Counted from the stretch's first letter, positions 10,840 to 20,663 are shown. The stretch is 64,000 bases of DNA from Sphingobacteriales bacterium (GCA_004295245.1 REAR01000059.1:1-64000); one strand, 5' to 3'. Notes: generated by a model from the sequence alone, not told the origin. A program made the numbers and translations.

Positions 10840-12143
10840 TTGCTGTTAAACACATAGTAAAATTTTATAAAAGCAATCAGTTTTGGGTGCTGGCAGATCA
10901 GCTTTTGGCCAGTGGTGCTGCTTTTTTAATTACTATTATTATTGCCCGCACCTTACCAGTTGCTGATTTTGGCTGGTACGCCTCTGTAGTATTGTTTCAG
11001 TTATTATTATTAGCAATACAAAATGCTGTGCTTACCAGCCCGTACCAGGTATTACAGGCATCTTATAATACTGAAGAAAAATACAATTACCTGAAAGCAC
11101 TATTTAAGGTTGAAAGCGTATTGTTATTATGTATTGGTTTGCTTGCTTTATTATTTTTTATAGTGGCACCGGTATGGTTACAACCTTTTATGGAAAGATT
11201 CTGGTGGGTGGCGGTATTAGTTTGTGGGTATTTATTACAAGACTTTTTAAGAAGGGTTTTAATAACAGAATCAAAACCGATAGCCTCTTTTCTTACCAAT
11301 ACAGTTTATTATGTTATTGGTGGCTGCAGCTTACTATATCTGCACGGTATTAATGCATTAACACTTACCAATATTATTTGTGTATTAGGTTTTAGCTATT
11401 TGCCCAGTGTTTTTGTAGCTGTTTATTTTATCAGTCAGTTTAATAGTAGCATAAAAGATGAACGGATTGCGACGCAACAATGCCAAACCGGAGCGAAGGA
11501 GCTGGTATCTTTTAAAAGTACAGTGCGCCTGCACATGCACCACGGTAAATGGTTATTGTTAACGGCTATTTTACAATGGTGGGCTGGCAATGTTTTTTTT
11601 GTGGCAGCAGGTGTGTTGCTGGGTGTGGAAGCTTTTGGTGCATTAAGATTGGCTCAAAATATTTTTGGATTATTGAATGTGTTGTTTCAGGCATTTGAAA
11701 ATTATATAGTACCGAATGCTGCAAGGGTGTATCAGCAATCTGCAACATTGCTGTCGGGGTATTTAAAAACTATCTCAAAAAAATCGGTGTTGCTTTTATT
11801 ACCCATTTTAGTAGTGTTGTTTGTATTGGCACAGCAAGTATTTACCCTTGCCGGTGGAGCACAATATGCCAGCTACTATAGTTTAATACAGGTAATGTGT
11901 GGTTTATATCTTTTAATATTTCTTGGCTACCCGGTGCGTATTGCAATACGTGTAATGCTTTTAAATAAAGCTTTTTTTATTGGCTATGTTACAAGCACAG
12001 TTTTTAGCATGTTAGCTGCAAGGCCCATGGTGGCTTGGCTGGGTATTAATGGTGTGGTGGCAGGGTTGTTAATTAACCAGGTATTACTAATTGGTTACTG
12101 GTTATATGTTTTAAAACAAAAAAATTTTGTGTTATGGAAATAA
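10836..12143 (+). CDS. oligosaccharide flippase (Wzx/MATE-like)
   Basis: Multi-TM; LLASGAAFLITIIIARTLPVADFGWYASVVLFQLL typical of flippases; GTG start overlapping the upstream stop. Confidence 0.82.
   Translation: MIAVKHIVKFYKSNQFWVLADQLLASGAAFLITIIIARTLPVADFGWYASVVLFQLLLLAIQNAVLTSPYQVLQASYNTEEKYNYLKALFKVESVLLLCIGLLALLFFIVAPVWLQPFMERFWWVAVLVCGYLLQDFLRRVLITESKPIASFLTNTVYYVIGGCSLLYLHGINALTLTNIICVLGFSYLPSVFVAVYFISQFNSSIKDERIATQQCQTGAKELVSFKSTVRLHMHHGKWLLLTAILQWWAGNVFFVAAGVLLGVEAFGALRLAQNIFGLLNVLFQAFENYIVPNAARVYQQSATLLSGYLKTISKKSVLLLLPILVVLFVLAQQVFTLAGGAQYASYYSLIQVMCGLYLLIFLGYPVRIAIRVMLLNKAFFIGYVTSTVFSMLAARPMVAWLGINGVVAGLLINQVLLIGYWLYVLKQKNFVLWK
11457..11510 (+). repeat. dispersed palindromic repeat inside a CDS (in frame)
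   Basis: GATGAACGGATTGCGACGCAAC identical over 22 nt to intergenic copy 43766-43787; ends GCTGGTAT. Confidence 0.9.
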
Positions 12144-13243
12144 TTCATGTTGTATTGGGCAAGGCTAACCCCGCTCGTATGAATGGCGTGAATAAAGTAG
12201 TGAATGAATTGGCTACCCAACAAGTAATGGCGGGTGAGGAAGTTTCGCTGTGGGGTATTGCACAAAATACAGAGCACGACTATCCACAGCGGCCTTACAA
12301 AACAAAATTGTTTCAGGCATATAAAAGTTTATTTAAACTGGATCCTGCTTTGGTGGCGGCTTTGGATGAGTATAAAGACAAAGCTATTTTTCATATTCAC
12401 GGAGGGTTTATACCCACATTTTATAAACTGGGTAAGGAACTGTATAAAAGAAAAATACCTTTTGTGTTTACCCCGCATGGTAGTTATAATGTTATTGCGT
12501 TGGAAAAAAGCAAGTGGCGCAAGAAGTTGTATATAGAATTATATGAAAAAAAATTGCTCAAATATGCTTATCGCATCCATTGCCTGGGTAAGAGTGAGAT
12601 GGATGGCTTGCAGCAATTGTATAAAAACGATAAGGCAGTATTAATACCTTATGGCTTTGAAAATGCTGCATTAAAAAAAGAAATGGTATTGCCCAAAGAT
12701 TTTGTTATTGGCTTTTGTGGCCGTATAGATATTTATACAAAGGGCTTGGATGTTTTGTTGAAAGCTTTTGCACTTTTTGTAAAGCAACATCCTCATGCCG
12801 AGCTTTGGGTTATTGGAGACAGTAATGAACGTACCGATTTACAAGATATGGCGGAAGACCTGGGTATTTTACGGCACATTACTTTTTTTGGAAGCAAGTT
12901 TGGCGAAGAAAAAAATAACCTCTTGCAACAAATGCAATTGTTTGCACACCCCAGCAGAAACGAAGGGTTACCTACCGCAGTGCTGGAAGCAGCTTCTTTT
13001 GGTATACCCTGCGTGGTAACAGAAGCTACAAACGTGGGCGATTTTATAAGAAAATATAATTGCGGTGAAGTAATTAGTCAGCCATCAGAAACGGAACTGT
13101 ATGAAGCTATTTTAAAAATTTACAAGAACATTACCAAAAACGGTATGGAGCAATTAAGTAGTAACGCCCAGCGTATGGTAACAGAAGGTTTTAACTGGAA
13201 AACAATTTTACAGCATTTTAATAAACTATATCGCAGAGCGTGA
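12134..13243 (+). CDS. glycosyltransferase family 4-like
   Basis: FCGRIDIYTKGLDVLLKAF, HPSRNEGLPTAVLEAASFGIPCVVT. Confidence 0.92.
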   Translation: MEIIHVVLGKANPARMNGVNKVVNELATQQVMAGEEVSLWGIAQNTEHDYPQRPYKTKLFQAYKSLFKLDPALVAALDEYKDKAIFHIHGGFIPTFYKLGKELYKRKIPFVFTPHGSYNVIALEKSKWRKKLYIELYEKKLLKYAYRIHCLGKSEMDGLQQLYKNDKAVLIPYGFENAALKKEMVLPKDFVIGFCGRIDIYTKGLDVLLKAFALFVKQHPHAELWVIGDSNERTDLQDMAEDLGILRHITFFGSKFGEEKNNLLQQMQLFAHPSRNEGLPTAVLEAASFGIPCVVTEATNVGDFIRKYNCGEVISQPSETELYEAILKIYKNITKNGMEQLSSNAQRMVTEGFNWKTILQHFNKLYRRA

Positions 13244-14562
13244 CAGCAACCCCGGTACATATTGACCATTCTAAGTTTCTTAAAAAAATCAACGGATTGT
13301 TGATACTGATTCTTTTTATAAAGATTTCGGGTTTTTTTACATGGATTGAAATGGTGGGGGTAATACGTATTTTTAAAATCATCAGCCGTATTTCAATGAC
13401 CTATGCTATTATAGTATTGCATAAGAAAATTGTTAACTACGGCACCAGTGGTGTAATGCGTTGGGAGAACAGCCTCTCGCCACTTTTATACATGGGTTAC
13501 CTCATACTTGGCTTTGCTTCTTTTATGTGGAGCACCAACCCGGGCTATTCGCTATTGCAATGGATAATGGATTTTGAAAGCCTTGTGTTTGCATATTATT
13601 TTATGCGATGTCTGGCGCAGATAGAATTATATTTTCCTGAAAGTAAAATACGCTTTTATAATGTTTTTGGTAACGCCACTTTCTATATCATATCCATATT
13701 TGTAGTGGGGGTAATAGTGGCACCCGATGTTTTTTACCGGCTTACACACGGTGGCGAAGAGGCAAGACTGGGAGGATGGATTATGAACCCTAACGAATTG
13801 GGTATGCTGTGTGTGGTAATTATTTCTTGTTTCATTTTTGATTTGTACCGAAAACACCAGCGAACATGGACGTTTATAAAACTTATTATAGTATTTATTG
13901 CATTGGTATTAACAGGCTCCCGCTCTTCAATGATTGGCTTTTTACTCATTATCTTTTTTCATATACGCCGCAGCGATAATGTAAAATTGAAATTAGCTAT
14001 TAATATAGGAGCAATACTTTCTGTACCCGTAATTGTGCAAACCATTTTTATTAAGCAAGGAGATTTAGAAGAAGTAATGAGTATGACAGGGCGGCTTCCG
14101 TTTTGGCAGGCATTATTGGGCGAAGCATTGCCCAAAGAACCTTTATTGGGTTATGGTTTTATGCGCATTTATTACCACGAAACATTTCAGGGTATACACA
14201 CTTACGCAGGGCATATGACGCACAATACTTTTATACAGGTAATGATGAACCTTGGTTTTATTGGTTTTACACTGGTTCTGTTTCAAATGATAACAACTAT
14301 AAAAGCATTTTTAATAACCAAACCAGAAGAAAAGAAACTGATGCTGATTGGTATATTAATTCCGGTTATTATTAACTCGTTTACAGAGTTTGGCATTTTT
14401 GGAGAAACCAATTATGGTATTTTGTTTTACCAGTTTTTAATTTTTGCAGTTAGCGTAAAGGCCGATGGGCGTTTATCGCTACCGCAACAAATACGATTGC
14501 GTAAGAAGCGACCCGATTTAATTGGTACCCCGCTGTTGCAACCCGCTTATGTGTGGAAGTAA
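13240..14562 (+). CDS. O-antigen polymerase/ligase-like (Wzy/WaaL) membrane protein
   Basis: Multi-TM; LTGSRSSMIGFLL and GHMTHNTFIQVMMNLGFIGF motifs. Confidence 0.83.
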   Translation: MTATPVHIDHSKFLKKINGLLILILFIKISGFFTWIEMVGVIRIFKIISRISMTYAIIVLHKKIVNYGTSGVMRWENSLSPLLYMGYLILGFASFMWSTNPGYSLLQWIMDFESLVFAYYFMRCLAQIELYFPESKIRFYNVFGNATFYIISIFVVGVIVAPDVFYRLTHGGEEARLGGWIMNPNELGMLCVVIISCFIFDLYRKHQRTWTFIKLIIVFIALVLTGSRSSMIGFLLIIFFHIRRSDNVKLKLAINIGAILSVPVIVQTIFIKQGDLEEVMSMTGRLPFWQALLGEALPKEPLLGYGFMRIYYHETFQGIHTYAGHMTHNTFIQVMMNLGFIGFTLVLFQMITTIKAFLITKPEEKKLMLIGILIPVIINSFTEFGIFGETNYGILFYQFLIFAVSVKADGRLSLPQQIRLRKKRPDLIGTPLLQPAYVWK

Positions 14563-14568
14563 TAGTAG

Positions 14569-14684
14569 GTAACCAGCCGGAGCATAAAATGCAACTGTGG
14601 TTGCGTCGCACACTTCGGCCATAGTAGTACTACTGTACACGTGTGCGACGCAACAAAAGCTGCATAGCAATATGCTGCTGATCC
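14569..14684. repeat. full-length inverted-repeat copy of the family
   Basis: GTAACCAGC ... GTTGCGTCGCACAC (14600-) and GTGTGCGACGCAAC (14641-14654). Confidence 0.88.
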
Positions 14685-14691
14685 AATAAAA

Positions 14692-17178
14692 ATGAATATG
14701 AAAAACCAGGACGATATACAAATATTATCAACCATCATCAGCAACGCTGGTTTTGATGTAAGTGCTGTGCAAACAGCCACATACTCACAGCCGTTGAAAA
14801 TGATGGGTTATAGTAATACAGATGGCAGCCTTCGCTGGGCATGGCCTACTGGCAGCAAACAACCCAATTGCCTGCGTTTTTATAATATTGCTTCTGTAAA
14901 AGCAACATTTTTTAGCCTTGTTTTTAAAATAGCATTTGCCACAAGGTTAACCGGCTTATTGGCCAAAACAAAATTTATATTATTTGCACAGCCGGGCACT
15001 GAAGGTGCCCTAAAAAATAAATGGGGAAATAATTTTGCAATTTTTACAGGCACGGTAGGGCCCAACCGTAAAGGTGTTATTTGGTATAAAAACAAAACAG
15101 AACAATGTTTTATAAAAGTAGCACTTAGCCAAAATGCTGCTGCTATTATTGGTAAAGAAGCTGGAGCCTTAACCATATTACAGGAATACAATTTTAAACA
15201 ACTACAACTGCCAGCAGTAAAAGAAGCGGCTGATACCTTTGTAACTTTATCTGACATTAATACCGGGAACACTAAAAGAGGACCACATTTTACAGTGCAA
15301 CACGCAAAAGCACTGGAAGAATTATATGGGGTAACCACTTGCCGTAAGATTTTAAAAAATTTAGACTGGTGGCAGCAAACTACCCAAAAGTTAGAAACAC
15401 TGGCAGCAACGAATGATGCACGCATACCAAAAGGCTTATTAAGAAAATTGCAGCTATTACATAGTGCGGTTGATGAAGAGCAGGTACTTGCTGTTGCCAC
15501 TGCGCACGGAGATTTTACGCCGTGGAATATGTACGTTACAACGCAACAATTAAAGGTGTATGATTGGGAGTTAATAATTACAGAGGCACCTTTGTGGTGG
15601 GATGCTTTTCACTTTATTTTTCAATCGGGTATTTTAATGCACCGGCAAAATGCCAAAACTATATTGGCAGTAATGGATGAGTTGCAGGAACAGCAAATAT
15701 TTACTACTACAACTGCTGCTACTTTACAAAATAACCTGCAGTTGTATTTGTTATACAATACCGTGTACTATTTAGATGTATATGCACACCAGCCTAACTG
15801 GCATATGCAGGTAAACTGGCTGCTGCAAACCTGGAACGAGGCTATAAGCGTGGCGCTTGTTCAAAACAACCTTGCTTGTCCAAGGGCTTTGTTTTGTATA
15901 GATCTGTTTGACTACCTCTCTGGTAAGAACTATGCTACACTAAAATGGCTAACGCATTTGCCAGAAGAATTACCAGAGACTTCAGATATTGATTTGTGCA
16001 TAGCAGAAAATGAAAAGGTAGGGTTGCATAATTTTTTACAAAATCATCCTTTTGCTGCTACAGTATCGGTAACACACAAATCTTTTATGAATAATTATGG
16101 GGTAGTGTTGAACGACGCTTCTCTGTTAAGTGTAGATGCTATCTGGAAAATTAAAAGAACCCATCTGGAGATATTAATGGCACAGGAAGTATTAAGTACC
16201 CGTCAGGTATTATCTACAGGCGTGCAAGTGCCTTCTGTTGCCAATAATTTTAATTATACCTGGCTTTTTTACCTGCTTAATAACGCACCGGTACCTGAAA
16301 AATATCAGGAACAATTTTTATTAAAACCGGAAGCAGAACGCCAGCAATTGAATCGGCATTTTACAGCGCAATGGTTGTGCACCGGCGTTACGCATTTTGG
16401 TTTTGTAATGGCAGCTAATAAAGAAATACGTGCAGCTGTATTACAACAAATAAAAGAACAACCTGCTAATAAAGGCTGGCAATTTATAAAAAATAAAATA
16501 GGTTATTATATGGATACTGCAACCAATCTGTTTTCATCAAAAGGTATGATAATAACTTTTAGTGGGGTGGATGGTGCCGGAAAATCTACTGTTATAGAAA
16601 ATACCCGCCAGCAAATAGAGAAAGTATTGCGCAAAAAAGTAGTGGTGCTGCGGCATCGTCCTTCTGTGTTACCCATACTAAGTGCCTGGAAACACGGCAA
16701 AGAAGCGGCAGAAAAAAAAGCAGCTACCACCCTGCCACGTATGGGTAAAAACAAGAGCAGCTTTTCTTCATTCATACGGTTTGCATATTATTATTCTGAT
16801 TATTTCTTTGGCCAGTTTTATATACAGGTTAAACATGTTTGGCGTGGTCATGTGGTGTTATACGATCGCTATTATTTTGACTTTATTAATGATAGTAAGC
16901 GTAGTAATATTCAGTTACCAGCAAAATTTACCAGTTGGTTTTACCGCTTTTTATTAAAGCCACAACTTAATTTTTTTCTGTATGCACAGCCAGAAGAAAT
17001 TTTAAAACGCAAGCAGGAATTAGATGCGGCAACCATTAAAGAGCTTACAGAAAAATATCTGGCTTTATTTACCAGTCTTTCAAAAAAATATCAGTCATCC
17101 AGTTATATACCCATACACAATCAGCACTTAGAAACTACTATCAATACCATTGTACAACATATTAAAACAAGGGCCTGA
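14692..17178 (+). CDS. multidomain protein: APH-like phosphotransferase, nucleotidyltransferase-like middle region, thymidylate-kinase-like C-terminal P-loop domain
   Basis: ATAHGDFTPWNMYV...VYDWELI (APH); LPETSDIDLCI (NTase-like); MIITFSGVDGAGKSTVIENTRQQ (TMK-like Walker A) and DRYYFDF. Confidence 0.8.
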   Translation: MNMKNQDDIQILSTIISNAGFDVSAVQTATYSQPLKMMGYSNTDGSLRWAWPTGSKQPNCLRFYNIASVKATFFSLVFKIAFATRLTGLLAKTKFILFAQPGTEGALKNKWGNNFAIFTGTVGPNRKGVIWYKNKTEQCFIKVALSQNAAAIIGKEAGALTILQEYNFKQLQLPAVKEAADTFVTLSDINTGNTKRGPHFTVQHAKALEELYGVTTCRKILKNLDWWQQTTQKLETLAATNDARIPKGLLRKLQLLHSAVDEEQVLAVATAHGDFTPWNMYVTTQQLKVYDWELIITEAPLWWDAFHFIFQSGILMHRQNAKTILAVMDELQEQQIFTTTTAATLQNNLQLYLLYNTVYYLDVYAHQPNWHMQVNWLLQTWNEAISVALVQNNLACPRALFCIDLFDYLSGKNYATLKWLTHLPEELPETSDIDLCIAENEKVGLHNFLQNHPFAATVSVTHKSFMNNYGVVLNDASLLSVDAIWKIKRTHLEILMAQEVLSTRQVLSTGVQVPSVANNFNYTWLFYLLNNAPVPEKYQEQFLLKPEAERQQLNRHFTAQWLCTGVTHFGFVMAANKEIRAAVLQQIKEQPANKGWQFIKNKIGYYMDTATNLFSSKGMIITFSGVDGAGKSTVIENTRQQIEKVLRKKVVVLRHRPSVLPILSAWKHGKEAAEKKAATTLPRMGKNKSSFSSFIRFAYYYSDYFFGQFYIQVKHVWRGHVVLYDRYYFDFINDSKRSNIQLPAKFTSWFYRFLLKPQLNFFLYAQPEEILKRKQELDAATIKELTEKYLALFTSLSKKYQSSSYIPIHNQHLETTINTIVQHIKTRA

Positions 17179-17906
17179 TGAAGCAACTATTTGAAAAAAT
17201 AATACGGCTGCGCAATCCGCTATTCAGGTTTGATGAAAACCTTAACACTACGGCGTTACTGCAATTTGTTTGGATGCAGGCATGGGCCATGTTGCGTGCC
17301 TGCAAACTGCTGCTATTATTGCGCAAACCAAAAGGAATGCTGTTGGGCAGGGGGGTGCGGTTTTTTAACCTGCCTAAAATAAAATGGGGGCAATTTTTAA
17401 AATTGGGCGACGGTGTTTACTTGAGTGGATTAGGTGTAAAGGGTATTGAACTTGGAAATAATGTGGGCATAGGTGCTTACAGCAGAATAATTGTTTCAAC
17501 CTCTTTAAATGATATAGGCAGTCATATACGTATTGGTAACAATGTAGGGCTGGGCGAGTTTGCTTACCTGGGTGGTGCGGGTGGTTTAGATATTGGAGAT
17601 GATTGTATTATTGGTCAATACCTGAGCTGCCATCCTGAAAATCATATTTATGATACAACAGAAGAATTAATAAGACAACAGGGCGTTACCCGCAGAGGCA
17701 TTAAGATTGGTAACAATTGCTGGATAGGCAGCAAGGTTACTCTATTAGATGGTGTTACCATTGGAGAAGGCTGCATAATTGCTGCCGGTGCCGTGGTTAC
17801 TAAAGCAATGCCAGCTTTTGCAGTAATAGGAGGCGTACCTGCCAAAGTGTTAAAGATGCGCAACGAAACGGCGTTACCATCATTACAAACCAAAAAAACC
17901 GCATAA
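17178..17906 (+). CDS. acyltransferase with left-handed beta-helix hexapeptide repeats
   Basis: IGNNCWIGSKVTLLDGVTIGEGCIIAAGAVVTKAMPAFAVIGGVPAKVLKMR. Confidence 0.93.
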   Translation: MKQLFEKIIRLRNPLFRFDENLNTTALLQFVWMQAWAMLRACKLLLLLRKPKGMLLGRGVRFFNLPKIKWGQFLKLGDGVYLSGLGVKGIELGNNVGIGAYSRIIVSTSLNDIGSHIRIGNNVGLGEFAYLGGAGGLDIGDDCIIGQYLSCHPENHIYDTTEELIRQQGVTRRGIKIGNNCWIGSKVTLLDGVTIGEGCIIAAGAVVTKAMPAFAVIGGVPAKVLKMRNETALPSLQTKKTA

Positions 17907-17908
17907 CT

Positions 17909-19198
17909 ATGAAAACAATATTAGTTACTGCTTATGCTGTTAACCCTTACAAAGGCTCAGAAGATGGAATGGGTTGGAATTTTATTATGCAGATAGCCCG
18001 CTATCAAAAAGTAATTGCAATAACACGCATTAATAACGGACCACATATTGAAAAGTACAAGGCTGCTAATCCTGAGTATCAAAAGCAATATGATAATATT
18101 CGATTTGTATATTTTGATTGGCCTTATATTTTTCGTTTTTGGAAAAAAGGGCCATTACTTTCTATGATCTATTTCTATGGCTGGCAGTTTACATTGGCTA
18201 TTTGGTTATTGTTTAAACGCTTTCAGTTTGATATAGCTCATAATTTAAATTTTCACAACGATTGGACGCCCTCTTTTTTATGGATGCTGGGAAAACCTTT
18301 TGTATGGGGCCCTATCGGTCATCACCCTCAAATACCAAAGCAGTTTATACAACCTATTTACGGCAATAAAGAATATAAAAAAGACCAGCGCTTATGGAAA
18401 CTGAAAAATGCGTTTTGGAAATTTGACCCCTTCTTAAAAATAACAGCGGCAAGGGCAGCGCATGTGTTGTGTATGAATTCTCAGCCACCCCATAAACTAC
18501 ATTTAAATGAAAACCGCTACTCAATAGTGCCCTCTGTTTCTTCTGAAGACATAATAAGTAATTCAACCGTTAAGCCGGCTGGCTTTACCGTTTTATCTGC
18601 CGGCAGGTTTGTGCCTTTAAAAGGGTTTGATCTTACCATTCGCTCTTTTGCAAAATTCTATCACCAACTAGATGTTACGGCACAGCAAAATAGTAAACTA
18701 ATATTGGTAGGTACAGGTCCTGCATTGCCATTGCTAAAATCAATGGCAGAAGAGGAAAAAATTACAGATGTATTACAGATAATAGAATGGATACCCCGTG
18801 ACCAGTTGAAGATACTTTACGAAACAGCGCATTTGTTTTTATTTCCCTCTCATGAAGGCGCGGGCATGGTGGTGGCCGAAGCAATGAGTTATGGCGTACC
18901 TGTTTTGTGCATTGATAATGCAGGCCCGGGAGAGTTTCAGCACCCTTTATCTGTTTTAAAAGTTCCTTACTTAAGTTATAACGATACCGTAATTGGTCTT
19001 GCAGATAAAATGGCGGCATTGCATGCCAATAAAGATTTATATAACAGGGAAAGAAAATTAGCTTTTGAGCGATTTGATACCTATTTCCGCTGGCAGGTTA
19101 AAGGCGAAGCATTAAAGAGAGTGTATGATGGTGTTGCCAGCAATGAAGTAAGTAATTCTGCCAAAGCAGTATTAACCAACCTGCAAAAAATATCGTAA
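17909..19198 (+). CDS. glycosyltransferase family 4-like
   Basis: SAGRFVPLKGFDLTIRSFAKF, FPSHEGAGMVVAEAMSYGVPVL. Confidence 0.92.
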   Translation: MKTILVTAYAVNPYKGSEDGMGWNFIMQIARYQKVIAITRINNGPHIEKYKAANPEYQKQYDNIRFVYFDWPYIFRFWKKGPLLSMIYFYGWQFTLAIWLLFKRFQFDIAHNLNFHNDWTPSFLWMLGKPFVWGPIGHHPQIPKQFIQPIYGNKEYKKDQRLWKLKNAFWKFDPFLKITAARAAHVLCMNSQPPHKLHLNENRYSIVPSVSSEDIISNSTVKPAGFTVLSAGRFVPLKGFDLTIRSFAKFYHQLDVTAQQNSKLILVGTGPALPLLKSMAEEEKITDVLQIIEWIPRDQLKILYETAHLFLFPSHEGAGMVVAEAMSYGVPVLCIDNAGPGEFQHPLSVLKVPYLSYNDTVIGLADKMAALHANKDLYNRERKLAFERFDTYFRWQVKGEALKRVYDGVASNEVSNSAKAVLTNLQKIS

Positions 19199-19207
19199 CG
19201 TAAAAAA

Positions 19208-20347
19208 ATGCAAATGAAAAACCAACGAATTGTGGCCGTACACCTGCTAAATGATTTTAGCGGCAGCCCCTTTGTATTTAGTCAGGCATTACAAGCTTTG
19301 CAGCAAAATGGTAGTGATGTGCATTTGTTTACAGCCACACCAAGCGGCAACGGATTTTTAAATAATATAACAGGTATTAAAAAACACACTATTCTATATA
19401 GGTGGAGCAAAATAAAACTGGTAACACTTTTTTTATACCTGTATAGCCAACTCAGTTTATTTATTAAGTTATTAATTTTTACCAAATCAACAGATATCGT
19501 TTACATCAATTCTATACTGCCCTTTGGTGCAGCATGGGCTGGCCGTTGCAAAGGGTGTAAAGTAATTTATCATATACACGAGGTATCTATAAAACCAGCA
19601 CTATTAAAAAAATGGTTGTTATATGTAATTAATAAAACAGCACACCGTTGTATTTATGTATCTAAATATGTGCAGCAGTTTACGCCAGTTCATAAAGAAG
19701 GGGTGGTAATTTACAATGCACTGCCGCAATCTTTTATTGATACTGCTGCAACTACGCAGGGCAATACTGCTAATACATTTACAGTTTTAATGTTATGCTC
19801 TCTAAAAAAATATAAGGGGGTAGATGAATTTGTTGCTGTAGCACGTTTGCTGCCAGCACTTCATTTTGAACTGGTGCTGAATGCCAACCAGCCAGCAGTA
19901 ACAGAATATTTTCATAACCAAATTTTGCCTGCAAATATTACGGTACACGCAGCACAAAGCAATGTGCACCCCTTTTATGCTAAAGCCTCAGTGGTGGTTA
20001 ATCTTTCGTTACCGCACCAATGGGTAGAAACCTTTGGCATGACGGTTTTAGAAGCAATGTATTATCGTAAACCGGTTATTGTGCCACCGGTTGGTGGTGT
20101 ATCAGAACTGGTATTGCACGGGGTAACCGGTTTTTGTGAAGATAGCCGAGATGTAAACAGCATTGTATTACAGCTACAAAAATTATATAAGGATAAAACT
20201 TTGTATGCAGCTATGAGTACTTCGGCATACCAACAGGCTTTGCAGTTTAACACGCAACAATTTAATAAGGCCATAACGCAAACAATTGCACAATGTGCCA
20301 GACCAATAAGCAAACAACTGCCCGTTCAACGGTTAGATGCTGCTTAG
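19208..20347 (+). CDS. glycosyltransferase family 4-like
   Basis: LCSLKKYKGVDEFVAVARLL, ETFGMTVLEAMYYRKPVIVPPVGGVSELV. Confidence 0.9.
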   Translation: MQMKNQRIVAVHLLNDFSGSPFVFSQALQALQQNGSDVHLFTATPSGNGFLNNITGIKKHTILYRWSKIKLVTLFLYLYSQLSLFIKLLIFTKSTDIVYINSILPFGAAWAGRCKGCKVIYHIHEVSIKPALLKKWLLYVINKTAHRCIYVSKYVQQFTPVHKEGVVIYNALPQSFIDTAATTQGNTANTFTVLMLCSLKKYKGVDEFVAVARLLPALHFELVLNANQPAVTEYFHNQILPANITVHAAQSNVHPFYAKASVVVNLSLPHQWVETFGMTVLEAMYYRKPVIVPPVGGVSELVLHGVTGFCEDSRDVNSIVLQLQKLYKDKTLYAAMSTSAYQQALQFNTQQFNKAITQTIAQCARPISKQLPVQRLDAA

Positions 20348-20356
20348 TAAAAATAC

Positions 20357-20436
20357 ACCTCATCCCGGGGCGCTGTGCCTTAAAAACACAGCTTATCTCT
20401 TTCCGGGGGGATGGAGATAGGGATGAGGTTTTTAAA
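20357..20436 (+). terminator. structured 3' region, predicted three-way junction with T run
   Basis: Outer stem ACCTCATCCC/GGGATGAGGT (20357-20366 with 20420-20429) encloses hairpins GCTGTG/CACAGC and TATCTC/GAGATA, followed by TTTTT. Confidence 0.65.
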
Positions 20437-20475
20437 CAAGAACAACTTTAAAATAGAAGCTCTTTTTTTTGATTA

Positions 20476-20630
20476 GTGTACCAGCAATAGTAATACTATT
20501 CGGCATTGGTTGCGTCGCACACTTCAGCTGCAGTAATGCTATTTTGAAATTTCAGAATAGCACAATTAATGCATAACTGTAGAAGTGTGCGACGCAACCA
20601 ATGCTGCTACCTGTACCACTGCTGGTAACA
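20476..20630. repeat. full-length inverted-repeat copy of the family
   Basis: 23-bp perfect inverted repeat 20503-20525 / 20582-20604, flanked by ACCAGCA and TGCTGGTAAC. Confidence 0.92.
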
Positions 20631-20663
20631 AAAAATGTATTTGAAGAATTTAATATCCGTTTT

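Noticed and set aside
14518-14780. Minus-strand ORFs of 67 and 77 aa
   Set aside because: Read through the inverted repeat and overlap the starts/ends of convincing plus-strand genes.
20601-20663. Upstream start at 20601 for the DUF1972 glycosyltransferase
   Set aside because: The extra 21 residues are encoded by the repeat arm and its flank; the conserved domain begins directly after the Met at 20664.
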